Below, piece by piece: positions 51,333 to 60,930 of a stretch of DNA of 64,000 bases. The notes below the pieces were generated by a model that was given only the letters and a program-made list of their open reading frames with translations, did not search any database and was not told the DNA's origin. This stretch comes from a virus. The stretch spans positions 100,831 through 164,830 of the IMG/VR virus record IMGVR_UViG_3300027911_000001; one strand, given 5' to 3'. Numbering within the stretch: position 1 is the stretch's first letter; the number at the start of each line of letters is the position of its first letter. The translations under genes were made by a program, and so were the position numbers.

Positions 51333-51713
51333 TTATCTAAATTGGCCGTTACGAGACATTAGAGACAATACATTAGATCCAGCACTGGTGGTTACTCCAT
51401 CGGTAAGATAAGAGGTAGCGTCTTTTATAGGAATGGAAACTGCATGAGTGCTGAGTAAATTGGTGCCACATAGAACTGGGCCGACGCCCGAAGTAATCGT
51501 AAAAGGGGGCCGTAAAGGATTTGGGGTTTGAATAAAAGGCAACGTACCCGGATTGCCATATAATGGGTACGGGTTGTATGGGACGCCAATAGGCGGATTC
51601 AAGGTTATTGTAGGTTGAGACTTAAGCAATTGAATTTGCTTTTCAAGCTCTTTAATGGTTTCATCTTTAATAGCAATAAGTTTTTCTAGGGCTTCAATAG
51701 TTTTGTTTTCCAT
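51333..51713 (-). CDS. Hypothetical structural-region protein
   Basis: 126 residues. An N-terminal coiled coil (IAIKDETIKELEKQIQLLK) leads to a proline-rich middle (PYNPYPLYGNPGTLPF) and a Ser/Thr-rich end. Not recognised. Sits between the portal-associated gene and the MuF-like gene, so probably a head or scaffold accessory factor. Confidence 0.55.
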   Translation of the reverse strand: MENKTIEALEKLIAIKDETIKELEKQIQLLKSQPTITLNPPIGVPYNPYPLYGNPGTLPFIQTPNPLRPPFTITSGVGPVLCGTNLLSTHAVSIPIKDATSYLTDGVTTSAGSNVLSLMSRNGQFR

Positions 51714-51716
51714 ATT

Positions 51717-52337
51717 TTAAACCTTCTTGGCTACATTTTCCAAATTTAGAATAGAGCTAATATCGTTCGTGGCTTTAGAAGAATCATCGTTCCATTTCTT
51801 AAATATATCGGTAACGATCTGTTCTTGCAGAGATAAGGCTTTTTGTTGTGGAGGAGCCATATTTGCTTGGATCTTGGAGGTTAGTTTTAAAGGGGCCATA
51901 GGAGCAGACTTGGCCATTCTAGCGCCCTTTACACTTTCCATAGACTTGATCAAATTTAGATTAATATACATGGATCTGATATCACCTAAAGTTTTCTTTA
52001 AATCGGTTACATCGCCTGAACCAATTTCACTTTTTGAGATCATGGTTTCAAGCTTTTCGATATGTTGATCCAATTCATCGCCTTGAGGATTCTCAGGTTG
52101 AGCTATCTCTTCGCTTCCTTCGGGTATTTCGGTTTCGGGAGATCCTGGCTGTCCGGGTTGTTGTCCAGCGGCCTGAGCTTGTGCCATAGCATCGGCCTGC
52201 ATCGCTTGTTGTTGAGCCTGATCCAATTGTGCTTGCTGGAGGCCTTGTTCAAAACCAAGGCGCCATGCTAAGTCAACGCTTTCCATGTATTTAATTTTCA
52301 AATTATCGTATTTTGATTTATAATCTATTCTAGACAT
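51717..52337 (-). CDS. Hypothetical scaffold-like protein
   Basis: 206 residues. A Gln/Ala-rich N-terminal helix (QAQLDQAQQQAMQADAMAQA), a Pro/Glu-rich linker and a C-terminal helical segment. The composition and its place directly after the portal gene fit a scaffold or portal-chaperone protein. No family recognised. Confidence 0.55.
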   Translation of the reverse strand: MSRIDYKSKYDNLKIKYMESVDLAWRLGFEQGLQQAQLDQAQQQAMQADAMAQAQAAGQQPGQPGSPETEIPEGSEEIAQPENPQGDELDQHIEKLETMISKSEIGSGDVTDLKKTLGDIRSMYINLNLIKSMESVKGARMAKSAPMAPLKLTSKIQANMAPPQQKALSLQEQIVTDIFKKWNDDSSKATNDISSILNLENVAKKV

Positions 52338-52339
52338 AT

Positions 52340-54199
52340 TTATACACCTTCTTCATCGGATTCCAACATATCCTGGATATTCATTTCCATAAGTTCTTTT
52401 ACTAGCTGCGGACTTCTGGGAGCTACCAGAGCTTTTATAGCGTTGGGATTTGCTTGCATTAAAAGCTGAAAATTTTGTAACCAGAACGGATCGCGCTTGA
52501 AACGAAGCATTGGATCTAGGATAGCTGTCGGGCTTCCGAAAAACTTATCTTTAATTTGACCGACATCGGCGTAAAAATCTAGCACTTGTCTAAAACGCTC
52601 ATTAAAGGGAACCCTGCCGCCGATAGCTTCTCCAACTGGCTCTTGATCTACTTCTCTTTGTAGAGTATCGTAGTCGTAAAATAGAGCTGAATCTTGTTGT
52701 AATCTGGCCGCTTCTTGTTCGCGGCTTTCTGAGTCAAGTCCAGAAAATCTAACTTCGATCAATTGGGCTAGTTCTGGATCAATGATTGGAACTAGGCGTT
52801 GATTAAAAAAGTTTTGCCATCCAAGGATCAAAGGCCTAAGCCCGGAATCGCGAGCCGCAGTCATTTTAAATTCATTATTTGATTCTGAAAGAGTTTGGGA
52901 ATTCGTACCTTTACTTAAATGTCCGTAGCCTGGAATTTCATCAGGTGATACGCCAAACGCAGACAAGATATTTCTAGCCACTTGATCATAGGTGAAGTTG
53001 AACTCGCCATTCTCAAGCTTATCTTGAGTGGAAGTCCATTGTACGTCATCTTCCTTAGCGATACCAAAAATAGGGGTTCTAAATGCGTTAGATACCGAGT
53101 TGATACTGGCATTGAATTGCATTTTAATAGCATCAAGCATCTGTTGATCAACTTCATCACTTTTAATAACCAACATACCCTTTGCCGACTTACCGTTTTG
53201 GAAGTATGTCTTCCAATAGGCTTCGATGGATATATGAGTAGTAACACAGTTAACGCAGGTGTCTAATGGTGAAAGCGGATATCCATTATGCTCGATGTCC
53301 GTACTAGGAAACAAGTTGTATATGAGCATTTCATTGTGTGTAAATGCTTGTCTTGGTTGCATTTCAATAACTTGCAACCATGCGTACTCATCTTCTTTTA
53401 ATTTATTTATATCGATGCTAATTCTAGAACCTTCCATGGCTTCTAGGGCCTTTAGGGCCAATTCGCGTAAATTGTTCCCTACTGATTCACCTTTTCGAAC
53501 TGCACGATATATGGTCGCTACGTCTACTGGTCTAAATCTATGAAAAGGAAAATTTCCATTTTTATCAGCTTTTACAGATCTATCGTAGATAATTTCTGTG
53601 CCATGTTGACCGAAGGATAATCCGTTAATGGTTTGGATACTTAAAAAATCAGATAGAACCATCTGATCTTGGTGCTGTAAGCCTTCCGTATGTCCACAAT
53701 TAAGAAGTATTTTTTCGAGTTTTTTTGTTCTCTCTGTAATTTTAGCGTATTGTTCAGGAGTTAATATCTTTAGAAATTCAGGCTTGATTTCAATTTCCAT
53801 GCCGACATCAAAGCGATCTTTTTTAAGATGTCCATAAAGTTTCATTATATTGCCGCGAGTTCTTAGGATAGCAGCAATTAAATGGTCAGTGACTCTTACG
53901 GTCTTGATTAGCTCTGGAGGAAGTAGTCTAGTGCGAGCTTTGAATAGGCCTAAAAAGTTAGCTTGAGGAGCCGGCAACTCTGAAAAAGCTAAGCTTGGGG
54001 CTTTTCTCTTAGCGGCGGATCCGCTTAAAGATTTAATGGCATCACTAAGAGGCTGTTTTTCGCCCTTATTAAGATCAGTGCCAGGAATATGAAGCTGACT
54101 TAGAGCTTTGGCCAATGAGATGAGGGAGTGCTCGGTTGCCCCTTCTTCAGGAGAATCGCCAATAGCTAGGACTATCTTTTTCTTTTCGTTTTCGTCCAT
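52340..54199 (-). CDS. Portal protein
   Basis: 619 residues. The body shows the plan of HK97/SPP1-like portals: TRGNIMKLYGHLKKDRFDVG, LSDFLSIQTINGLSFGQHGT, and FTHNEMLIYNLFPSTDIEHN then GYPLSPLDTCV, followed by SKGTNSQTLSESNNEFK in the wing region and a long helical end. It forms the dodecameric DNA gate at one head vertex. There is a motif A promoter with AGAGGG directly upstream. Confidence 0.85.
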   Translation of the reverse strand: MDENEKKKIVLAIGDSPEEGATEHSLISLAKALSQLHIPGTDLNKGEKQPLSDAIKSLSGSAAKRKAPSLAFSELPAPQANFLGLFKARTRLLPPELIKTVRVTDHLIAAILRTRGNIMKLYGHLKKDRFDVGMEIEIKPEFLKILTPEQYAKITERTKKLEKILLNCGHTEGLQHQDQMVLSDFLSIQTINGLSFGQHGTEIIYDRSVKADKNGNFPFHRFRPVDVATIYRAVRKGESVGNNLRELALKALEAMEGSRISIDINKLKEDEYAWLQVIEMQPRQAFTHNEMLIYNLFPSTDIEHNGYPLSPLDTCVNCVTTHISIEAYWKTYFQNGKSAKGMLVIKSDEVDQQMLDAIKMQFNASINSVSNAFRTPIFGIAKEDDVQWTSTQDKLENGEFNFTYDQVARNILSAFGVSPDEIPGYGHLSKGTNSQTLSESNNEFKMTAARDSGLRPLILGWQNFFNQRLVPIIDPELAQLIEVRFSGLDSESREQEAARLQQDSALFYDYDTLQREVDQEPVGEAIGGRVPFNERFRQVLDFYADVGQIKDKFFGSPTAILDPMLRFKRDPFWLQNFQLLMQANPNAIKALVAPRSPQLVKELMEMNIQDMLESDEEGV

Positions 54200-54209
54200 G
54201 TACCCTCTA

Positions 54210-54220
54210 TTATATCACAA
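54210..54220 (-). promoter_or_regulatory. Motif A promoter of the portal gene
   Basis: TTGTGATATAA followed by TAGAGGG (ribosome site) and the ATG of the portal gene at 54199. The spacing to the stop of the upstream gene is one base. Confidence 0.5.
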
Positions 54221-54221
54221 C

Positions 54222-55181
54222 TTATTCAGTGGACAGAAGTGTGACGTTGGCTTGATTGATTGATGTATTTGTAACCGATAGGCTATATACTGTGCTATTT
54301 AACAAAAACAGTCCTGGAAAGATCTGCCCAATTGCAACGGTTGGTTCTATTGTAGGACCGGAAACAGCATCATTGATTAAAACTTCTAAATTCTGATCAC
54401 TTTCTAAATAGATCATGCTTTTGGCCATAGAATAGAAAGCGATAGCTTCGGTAGTGATGGGGCCTTCCTGAGGCAATGAACCAGCATATGAAAACTGAAC
54501 CCACTTGTCAGTTACAAGAGTTACAATATAGGAATTTTGACTGACTGGAGAAAATCCGCCAGAAATAACTAGCGTGTCGCCGACCTGTACTCCGCCGGCA
54601 CTAAAAATTCTTACTTGATTGGCAAAGGTAGAGCCAAGAGTAATTGGGCCTTCGACTATGCCATTTGGATTAACAACAGAGAAGCTAGTGGTAGTTTTGG
54701 AGATGATTTGCCAAATGCCGCCGGATGAACCTTGATTTAGTTGATTAAAATCACTACCTATTAGAACATTATCTCCGACTTGAACAGAAGATAGGTTAGG
54801 AAGAGTGCCACCGGTAAAAGTATAGGTAAGAATAGGGCCATTTACAGAAGTTGTAACTTGACTTGTAGCATCGGTGCCAATGGTTCTAAGCGTTCTAAAT
54901 ACGGGAGGAGTACCTCCGCTATTAGTTAACTGATAAATGCTAGTATTAAGGGGTACAAGAGCTAAAGAGTATTGAGTCGAACCGTCTTGAGATAGAGCCC
55001 TGGTACCGCTGAAGAGAGACAGGGTGGTGCCTGGAGGCACTTCAAAGGTCTCAGAGAGGGCGCCAGAAATACCTGGATTGCTGGTTTCTCGAGTCCAGCG
55101 AAAATTGGACTTTGAGGGTGAATTCGAATAGCAGTCACCTTCATAAGCTTGTAGAAAGATTAAGGTTTTTAGTGTGGCCAT
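54222..55181 (-). CDS. Hypothetical virion protein
   Basis: 319 residues, beta-rich and Ser/Thr/Gly-rich, with repeated segments of the type VQVGDNVLIGSDF / VQVGDTLVISGGF and TTSFSVVNPNG. It begins MATLKTLIFLQAYEGD. The duplication within it suggests two beta domains. It lies between the terminase and portal genes. The role is inferred to be a head or tail decoration or joining protein; not recognised. Confidence 0.6.
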   Translation of the reverse strand: MATLKTLIFLQAYEGDCYSNSPSKSNFRWTRETSNPGISGALSETFEVPPGTTLSLFSGTRALSQDGSTQYSLALVPLNTSIYQLTNSGGTPPVFRTLRTIGTDATSQVTTSVNGPILTYTFTGGTLPNLSSVQVGDNVLIGSDFNQLNQGSSGGIWQIISKTTTSFSVVNPNGIVEGPITLGSTFANQVRIFSAGGVQVGDTLVISGGFSPVSQNSYIVTLVTDKWVQFSYAGSLPQEGPITTEAIAFYSMAKSMIYLESDQNLEVLINDAVSGPTIEPTVAIGQIFPGLFLLNSTVYSLSVTNTSINQANVTLLSTE

Positions 55182-55190
55182 TTAATTCGA

Positions 55191-55210
55191 TCCTCTAGAG
55201 TAAAGATTGC
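55191..55210 (-). promoter_or_regulatory. Motif B element
   Basis: CAATCTTTA-CT-CTAGAGGA upstream of the 319-residue gene, preceded by TTTTTAAAAG. The AGAGGA can act as a ribosome site. The rest of the 59-base gap shows nothing. Confidence 0.55.
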
Positions 55211-55240
55211 TTTTAAAAAGAACTACGTAACCTATTAATA

Positions 55241-57106
55241 TTACATGTTAAAATTGAAGCCGCCCTTCTTTTTGGACGTACTAACCCAAACCGAATTGCC
55301 GCTGATCCTTTTAGCTATTTCTTGTTTCATTTGTTCATTAACTGTCATATCAGGCTTATGAACGAGCCCAACTTTTGATGGATCGTCGGTATATTCCACA
55401 CTAGGCCTATAGTGTCCGCGTACGGCCCAGAGATTTTGACCGATATATCTTAGGGAATCGCAAATATCCGCAATACCAATTTCATCGGCTGGGTTTGGCG
55501 TTACATTGCCTTGGCCATCCAATTGGAACCGATGCTTTGAAATAGCGGAGATAGCTCTCTTATTGGTCTCATTTTGTAAGATTTTAAACCAACGTTTCCC
55601 GCTAGAAGTCATGATCTTAGACCTAACAGCTGAAATTCCTCCCATAACGTCCTTCGTATACTTCGGGCACTTCATACCATTTTTATTAAAAGATAGGATA
55701 TAAGCAGGCATTGCAGTATCAACAAACCATTTTACAGGGTTGTATTTGTCTCTGAAGCTCTTAGCGGTTTGCAGGATATCGTCAAATTCTAAACCAGGAC
55801 AAGCGTACGTCTCCACAAGCCACCACTCGCCATTTGGAATCTTAGCTACAACAAGAATAGTAGTATCGTGGCTAAATCCCCAGTCAACTCCACAGTAAAA
55901 TTCTATATTCGCCTTCTGCATTTCATGAAGCAAGGTAATATCTGAAACATTTTGGGATTTGGTAGGCCCAATTAAGGTTTCATACGCTTGTTTGTTGGTT
56001 ATAACATTACCCTTTTCAAGGCTTGAACTAAATCTAGGGTAAACCAGTCCTTCGCTGCCTGGCCGTCTGCATAAAAGTTGGGATTCGGCAATATCTGGAT
56101 CATTTTCTTTAAATTTTTGAATAACAGAAGAAATAGGCTTATAAAAGCCACCAGTAGCAGAAGCGTCTTTTTCAGATAATCTTTTTTTACATAATGGCAA
56201 CAAAGGACACTTAACGCATCCTTCGTGGGCGTCTTTTATTAATGAATATTTGACTTTTTCTATGTCTGCTAATTCTGTAAATTCTTGAACTGTAAGATTT
56301 TTTAATGGAAGGTTTTTGCTAACATAAATGTCCTGTTTTGGACCGGCTGGAAGATGTCTAGATGTTGGGCATCTTTCAGTAAGATCCACTAGATTCCATT
56401 TTAGAACTTTATAGTTCATGTCGTCAGCTTTTTCTAAAGCCTCCGCTACGTTACCGAAAGAGTACTTATAGCTGGAAACCAAAACCATCATTCCATAAAT
56501 ACCCTTAGAGAAACCAGTGATGTTTCTACCTTCTTTAAGAGCAGCCTTATCGGCAAGATCTAATTCATCTAGGAACAAGACGTTAGAATGTAAACCGTTC
56601 ATACCTTTTGATGAACAGATAACAATTTTAATATAAGGATTTTTTCCTTGAGGAGTTCGATATCTTATAACGCGTTTATTGGAAGATCTTGGCTCCCAGC
56701 CTGCGGCATCTAGCAGAGGAGAAATTTTTAAAATAAAGCCTTCAATATAACCAAGAGCAATGGATGACTGAGACTCGATAGCGGCGGCATGGCCTACTTC
56801 TAATTGAAAATGAACTAAAAGTAAAAGCTCCAAAATAGTGACGATGATCGTTTTAAGACCTTCTCGGCATGAGATCATGATGGCGCCAGGCCTACGGTCG
56901 CCCCAATTGTGCTTAAAGGTTTCGTATATATACCAAGCAGCATCGAGAGGATTAGAGGATGAGTCGGGATCGGAATTTTCCGTAGGAAGCTCTAGATCGA
57001 GATAAAACTTAGCCCAATCCTTAATTTCTGCTGCTGAATTAAGCGGCGTAAGCATTAGTTCGGAGAGATGTTTCTTTTTTTCTTCCGTTAAAAGACTAAA
57101 GTCCAT
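55241..57106 (-). CDS. terL: Large terminase subunit
   Basis: 621 residues. The ATPase part has a diverged Walker A (ISCREGLKTIIVT, ~84-96) and Walker B with catalytic Glu (VLFLDELDLAD, ~183-193). The C-terminal nuclease starts YCGVDWGFSHDTT (first Asp) and has a late acidic site (NPADEIGIADICD). Unusual is a cysteine cluster between the domains (EGCVKCPLLPLCKKR), which may bind metal. It packages DNA through the portal. The start is an ATG 7 bases after a motif A, with no ribosome site. Confidence 0.88.
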   Translation of the reverse strand: MDFSLLTEEKKKHLSELMLTPLNSAAEIKDWAKFYLDLELPTENSDPDSSSNPLDAAWYIYETFKHNWGDRRPGAIMISCREGLKTIIVTILELLLLVHFQLEVGHAAAIESQSSIALGYIEGFILKISPLLDAAGWEPRSSNKRVIRYRTPQGKNPYIKIVICSSKGMNGLHSNVLFLDELDLADKAALKEGRNITGFSKGIYGMMVLVSSYKYSFGNVAEALEKADDMNYKVLKWNLVDLTERCPTSRHLPAGPKQDIYVSKNLPLKNLTVQEFTELADIEKVKYSLIKDAHEGCVKCPLLPLCKKRLSEKDASATGGFYKPISSVIQKFKENDPDIAESQLLCRRPGSEGLVYPRFSSSLEKGNVITNKQAYETLIGPTKSQNVSDITLLHEMQKANIEFYCGVDWGFSHDTTILVVAKIPNGEWWLVETYACPGLEFDDILQTAKSFRDKYNPVKWFVDTAMPAYILSFNKNGMKCPKYTKDVMGGISAVRSKIMTSSGKRWFKILQNETNKRAISAISKHRFQLDGQGNVTPNPADEIGIADICDSLRYIGQNLWAVRGHYRPSVEYTDDPSKVGLVHKPDMTVNEQMKQEIAKRISGNSVWVSTSKKKGGFNFNM

Positions 57107-57113
57107 ATGTTGT

Positions 57114-57124
57114 ATATATCACAA
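57114..57124 (-). promoter_or_regulatory. Motif A promoter of the terminase gene
   Basis: TTGTGATATAT, 7 bases, then ATG. It overlaps the T-rich tail of the terminator that ends the tail-tube transcript, so one transcript stops where the next starts. Confidence 0.5.
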
Positions 57125-57157
57125 AATAAAAAGGGGGAAGCTTTCGCTATCCCCCTT
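57122..57157 (-). terminator. Intrinsic terminator after the tail tube gene
   Basis: On the minus strand a G5/C5-based stem (AAGGGGGA...TCCCCCTT, with an inner AGC/GCT stem and GAAA loop) is followed by TTTTTATTTT. It is 29 bases after the tube gene stop and is the clearest terminator in the window. Confidence 0.85.
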
Positions 57158-57185
57158 CAAATAAATAGCTAATCTTTTTATAAGA

Positions 57186-57728
57186 TTAAGGCCAGCTAGG
57201 CGTGCCTTCGCCGTCAGTCGGATTGCCCGATGCATCTGTGGTAGATTCATCGAATGCTGCAATGCCGGTATAGCTGATATTGGTTTTAGTAGTAGCGCGT
57301 GCCGAATAGTTTTCACTGTCCGAAGTAGGCATCGCTCCGGTGACAACCATAATGGTGTCGCCAGTTTGACGATCTACGACTTTAACTACCGAACCCGAGT
57401 AGCCCAAAAGAGCGCCAAGGGTGGGGAAGTTACCAAGAACTGTGGTGCCGGCTCCAACAACTCGGAATCCACTGCAGTTTAAGGTTACTTCATTGTACGC
57501 TGTTACGGCGATTTCTCTTGCAGAGTATTGGCCAAGAGTATGAATTGCTTCTACTGATAGGCCTCTAGTTCTACTAACCGTATCATATACACCAGCCAAT
57601 TGCAAAGTGCCAGTATTGTTTGGTAAATAAAGCAAAGCTCTTCCGCCAGTAACGGTATATGTTCCACCAGTTGGAACAGGTGCCCCATTTTTAGTAGGAC
57701 TGTAATTTGGTAATTGTGCTCCTGCCAT
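57186..57728 (-). CDS. Tail tube protein (probable)
   Basis: 180 residues, beta-rich (TYTVTGGRALLYLPNNTGTL; LSVEAIHTLGQYSAREIAVT). Its position directly after the sheath gene and before a terminator, its length (T4 gp19 is ~160) and a likely beta-barrel pattern support a tail tube. No specific motif is decisive. A ribosome site AAGGAG precedes the ATG. Confidence 0.65.
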   Translation of the reverse strand: MAGAQLPNYSPTKNGAPVPTGGTYTVTGGRALLYLPNNTGTLQLAGVYDTVSRTRGLSVEAIHTLGQYSAREIAVTAYNEVTLNCSGFRVVGAGTTVLGNFPTLGALLGYSGSVVKVVDRQTGDTIMVVTGAMPTSDSENYSARATTKTNISYTGIAAFDESTTDASGNPTDGEGTPSWP

Positions 57729-57749
57729 GTTATTCTCCTTATATTAAAA

Positions 57750-59888
57750 TTATGCCGATTGTTGAACAGCCGAAATACTGAACGAAATCGGAATAAAGTA
57801 GATAGCTGTTGCAAGATAAATGTTAACCGAAACTGTCATAGTAGGTGCCACAATGCTGATTTTAGCATTGTTGAAACCTAAAGGCGCTCCATTGCTTGGA
57901 GCGATCAATTTCAATTGCATATATCCATTCATCTTTTGTGTTAAGAATGCCGAAGCAGAAGCTGCAGAAACGTCAGCTAATGATTGACCGACAAAAGCAT
58001 TCGCAAAAGAATACTTCAGGTCAATTGCAATGAGATCGGCATCGTAAACAGCTTGAATGCTATTATAGACAAAGTTAGCGTCAACCCCGTAAGTCGTTTG
58101 ATCCGAAACCCAACGAACTCCGCCGACATCTGTAAACAATGGCAACAATCCAGCAGAAAGAGCTTCGCTGGTATCGCCAGGTGAACCGCTATTGTAATCG
58201 GCTGGATCTACAAGAGAAATAACGTTTGCGTACTTATTAACGATGGCTTTGTAGAATCCGCCAGCTTGCATTCCAGCTGCCACAACTGAAGCGTACCAAG
58301 GTTGGAACAAAGTGACGACTCCGAGAGAGTCAACTTGGTTAACTTGTTGGAAGGCTAAAGAACATCTGAAACTTGCCAACCCCTGGGCTTGAACGGCAGC
58401 ATTTGCAAAAGTTCCATTGTAAGAAAGAATGCAAATACGATTTTTTCCAAGGCTCGGATTACTGTACTCGATGCAATGACTCTTAAGAAGAGCGTTTACA
58501 GCAGCGATAGTATATGTAGAACTTGGACTTGTCAAACCAGCGATAATATCTAAAGTTGCATCTTGGGAAAACAATGGAACGATAATATTGCAGTTAATAG
58601 CGCCAAGTGAATTTACGGCATTAACAATATCGGCTGCTAATGTAGCTCCTCGTGCTCCACCAGCTAAGAAAGCTGGAGCTGCCATTGGGATCGGTAATCC
58701 AGCAGTAGCAGTAGGAACAAAAGTCAACAAACGGCTAGTAGCCATAGCTTGCGCGAAGTTATATGCGCTCATTTTGATACGGCCAGGCTCATCCCCTGCT
58801 CCAGTAGAACAAATTCCGATAGCCGAAACAGCGTCAAGAGCCGAAGTTGGCAATTGGTTTGCGGCTGGAATAACAGTAGCGGAATATCCAGTTTGGGAAG
58901 CGATGAAATTGGCCAAAGTACCAATCGTGGCGTATTGGTTTAGTTGAATAGTCAGGTTTGCACCAGTCCCGCCTGTTACTGTGGTAGTCAAAACTCCAGC
59001 AGAAATGGTCAAGGTAGCAGTGGTTCCAACGTAACCGACCTCTAATGCTATTTGTGCATTAGCTGTTAGGGTCTCTGAAACTCCCAAGTTAACATTGGAA
59101 TCTTGAATTTCAATTTCAGGCTCTTGAGAAGAAACGCTAAGCCCAGGAGCTAATCCTAAGGCAGCTAGATCTCCAGGAGTAGAATCGATCAATTCGAAAG
59201 ATTTACCCCAACCTTTGGCCCAAGCAGAGTTATCGACGGCCATAGTCAAAGTGATCGTATTCGGTGCAACGCCAGGCGATGCCACGATACCGGCTGGAAG
59301 CAAGGTATTTAAATTAGTAACCAATGCGGATACGTTAGCTGGGCTACCAGAAACAGGTCCGACAGCAGCTACGGCTCCGCCGTTTTGACGAATACTGAAG
59401 ACAGTTCCATTTAGAGGAGCGCCAAAAACAGGAATGGTAATTCCAGAAATGCTGGGAGCGGTTTCAGCATTTACGGAAAGAATTTGATATTGATCGCTAT
59501 TACCTAAAACGCCATAATTTTTATGGGAAATAGTTCCATAAGAGGTGGCCAAAACAGCGTTAGCTTTGGCTCCTGTATTGGTTTTGATGACATAGATCAA
59601 AGTTGCAGTTCCGTTGATATTAGCATCGTTTGATGGAGCAGTTAATGCCTGAAAAGCATCGACTAACTGACCATCAGTGAATGTTTGGAGGATTTTGTCG
59701 AATTGATCTGGAGTATATACGCTATTTTTAGCAGAAACTTGCTCGTAGCTAGGGCCTCCATCAGCTTCGCCCATAATAACGACGATACCAGAAGAACTAA
59801 TACCGACGGGTTGGCTAATTACGCTATAATTGACGTACGCGCCAGGAACATTGGTATTTACAAAAGTAGTGCTTAGTCTTTGAGACAT
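57750..59888 (-). CDS. Contractile tail sheath protein
   Basis: 712 residues. It begins FVNTNVPGAYVNYSV with VVIMGEADGGP shortly after, the N-terminal arm and first domain typical of phage sheaths. The middle contains an inserted beta-rich region (~170-350, with VTLTMAVDNS and TATLTISAGV strands). The C-terminal conserved sheath domain has YNGTFANAAVQAQGLASFRC, RWVSDQTTYGVDANFVYNSI and a last strand IYLATAIYFIPI. It fixes the phage as a myovirus. The ribosome site is AGGGAG. Confidence 0.88.
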   Translation of the reverse strand: MSQRLSTTFVNTNVPGAYVNYSVISQPVGISSSGIVVIMGEADGGPSYEQVSAKNSVYTPDQFDKILQTFTDGQLVDAFQALTAPSNDANINGTATLIYVIKTNTGAKANAVLATSYGTISHKNYGVLGNSDQYQILSVNAETAPSISGITIPVFGAPLNGTVFSIRQNGGAVAAVGPVSGSPANVSALVTNLNTLLPAGIVASPGVAPNTITLTMAVDNSAWAKGWGKSFELIDSTPGDLAALGLAPGLSVSSQEPEIEIQDSNVNLGVSETLTANAQIALEVGYVGTTATLTISAGVLTTTVTGGTGANLTIQLNQYATIGTLANFIASQTGYSATVIPAANQLPTSALDAVSAIGICSTGAGDEPGRIKMSAYNFAQAMATSRLLTFVPTATAGLPIPMAAPAFLAGGARGATLAADIVNAVNSLGAINCNIIVPLFSQDATLDIIAGLTSPSSTYTIAAVNALLKSHCIEYSNPSLGKNRICILSYNGTFANAAVQAQGLASFRCSLAFQQVNQVDSLGVVTLFQPWYASVVAAGMQAGGFYKAIVNKYANVISLVDPADYNSGSPGDTSEALSAGLLPLFTDVGGVRWVSDQTTYGVDANFVYNSIQAVYDADLIAIDLKYSFANAFVGQSLADVSAASASAFLTQKMNGYMQLKLIAPSNGAPLGFNNAKISIVAPTMTVSVNIYLATAIYFIPISFSISAVQQSA

Positions 59889-59903
59889 GTTTATTTCTCC
59901 CTA

Positions 59904-60179
59904 TTAAATCTTTTTGATTCCGAAATTTTTAAGACCTGCATCAAAATTAGCAGGGTCATCGTTTTTCGTAGAAACTAGATGAAGCCAAAGGACATCTTCT
60001 AGTTTTCCGGTCATTCCATACTTTTTCTTATTTTGAGTCCAATAAGATTTAAAAGCTGCTCTTTTTTGTTTATCAGAAAGAGGTCTAACGGCTTCTTTAT
60101 AAAGAGAAGCGCGAAAAGCGGCGGCTTCTTCTAAACTCATTTCCTTGCTATCTTGCGATTGAGATTGTTTTTTAGCCAT
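59904..60179 (-). CDS. Hypothetical tail-region protein
   Basis: 91 residues from the ATG at 60179, just after the upstream stop. A basic, helical chain (LSDKQKRAAFKSYWTQNKKK) ending AGLKNFGIKKI. Not recognised. It precedes the sheath gene, a place used by many phages for small assembly or adaptor proteins. Confidence 0.6.
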   Translation of the reverse strand: MAKKQSQSQDSKEMSLEEAAAFRASLYKEAVRPLSDKQKRAAFKSYWTQNKKKYGMTGKLEDVLWLHLVSTKNDDPANFDAGLKNFGIKKI

Positions 60180-60180
60180 A

Positions 60181-60927
60181 TTATTTACCAATTTTAGCCT
60201 TAATTTCTGCTGTACTTAGTCCGTGTTTTTCCATCTCAGATTTGCTAATATCTGGACGTCCGGATTCGCTCGATCTTGGGGCTGGGGCATCTGGGCCATT
60301 ATGGCCTACGGCGGCAGCAGATTGCGCTTGTGCGTTTTTACGTTTCGAATGCATGTGTTCGCAAAATTTAGACAACTTTGCAGATAATACCAACCTTGGA
60401 ATAGAAGCTTGTTCAGCTTCAGATTTTTGTTCTGGTTTTGCCATATCGTGTCCTTCTTTAGCTTCGGCCTCTTTATTGGCTGACATATGTTCCTCTACGT
60501 CGTGTTCGACTTTTTCGCCCAATTGAGCGTCGGCCTTAAGATCTGGGTTTTCGGCCTTATCCATATGGGAGGCCTTTTCTTTAGCTAGGTCGCCCTTAAC
60601 TTTATCCTTAAACTCATAACGAGGCTCCATACCGTCTACGTTATTGTTGCCTTCGGCTTCTTCTTTTGGATTCTTACTTGGGGAGATCTGTTTTGCAAGC
60701 CTCGGACCCGAAGAATCTTTGGAACTACCTGATTTTACTTCATATTCTTTATAATCGCGCTCGAGAGCTTTTTGTTTGGTCTCGATAGGTCCATACTTAA
60801 CATCTGGCCTAGTGGAATTCTCGGTTTCGTATTTAGCTAAATCCGATTTAGCCAAGATTTCCTTGGTTTTAGCTAGAACTAATAATGCGGCTTCCCTAGC
60901 AGAAATCAGTTTTTTACTATCAGACAT
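60181..60927 (-). CDS. Hypothetical hydrophilic virion-region protein
   Basis: 248 residues, highly charged and low in hydrophobics, largely disordered (KNPKEEAEGNNNVDGMEP; EAKEGHDMAKPEQKSEAE) with short helices at both ends and an AEIKAKIGK tail. It may be a scaffold or internal protein. First gene of the tail transcription unit; two motif B elements precede it (60931 and 61158). Confidence 0.6.
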   Translation of the reverse strand: MSDSKKLISAREAALLVLAKTKEILAKSDLAKYETENSTRPDVKYGPIETKQKALERDYKEYEVKSGSSKDSSGPRLAKQISPSKNPKEEAEGNNNVDGMEPRYEFKDKVKGDLAKEKASHMDKAENPDLKADAQLGEKVEHDVEEHMSANKEAEAKEGHDMAKPEQKSEAEQASIPRLVLSAKLSKFCEHMHSKRKNAQAQSAAAVGHNGPDAPAPRSSESGRPDISKSEMEKHGLSTAEIKAKIGK

Positions 60928-60930
60928 GTT

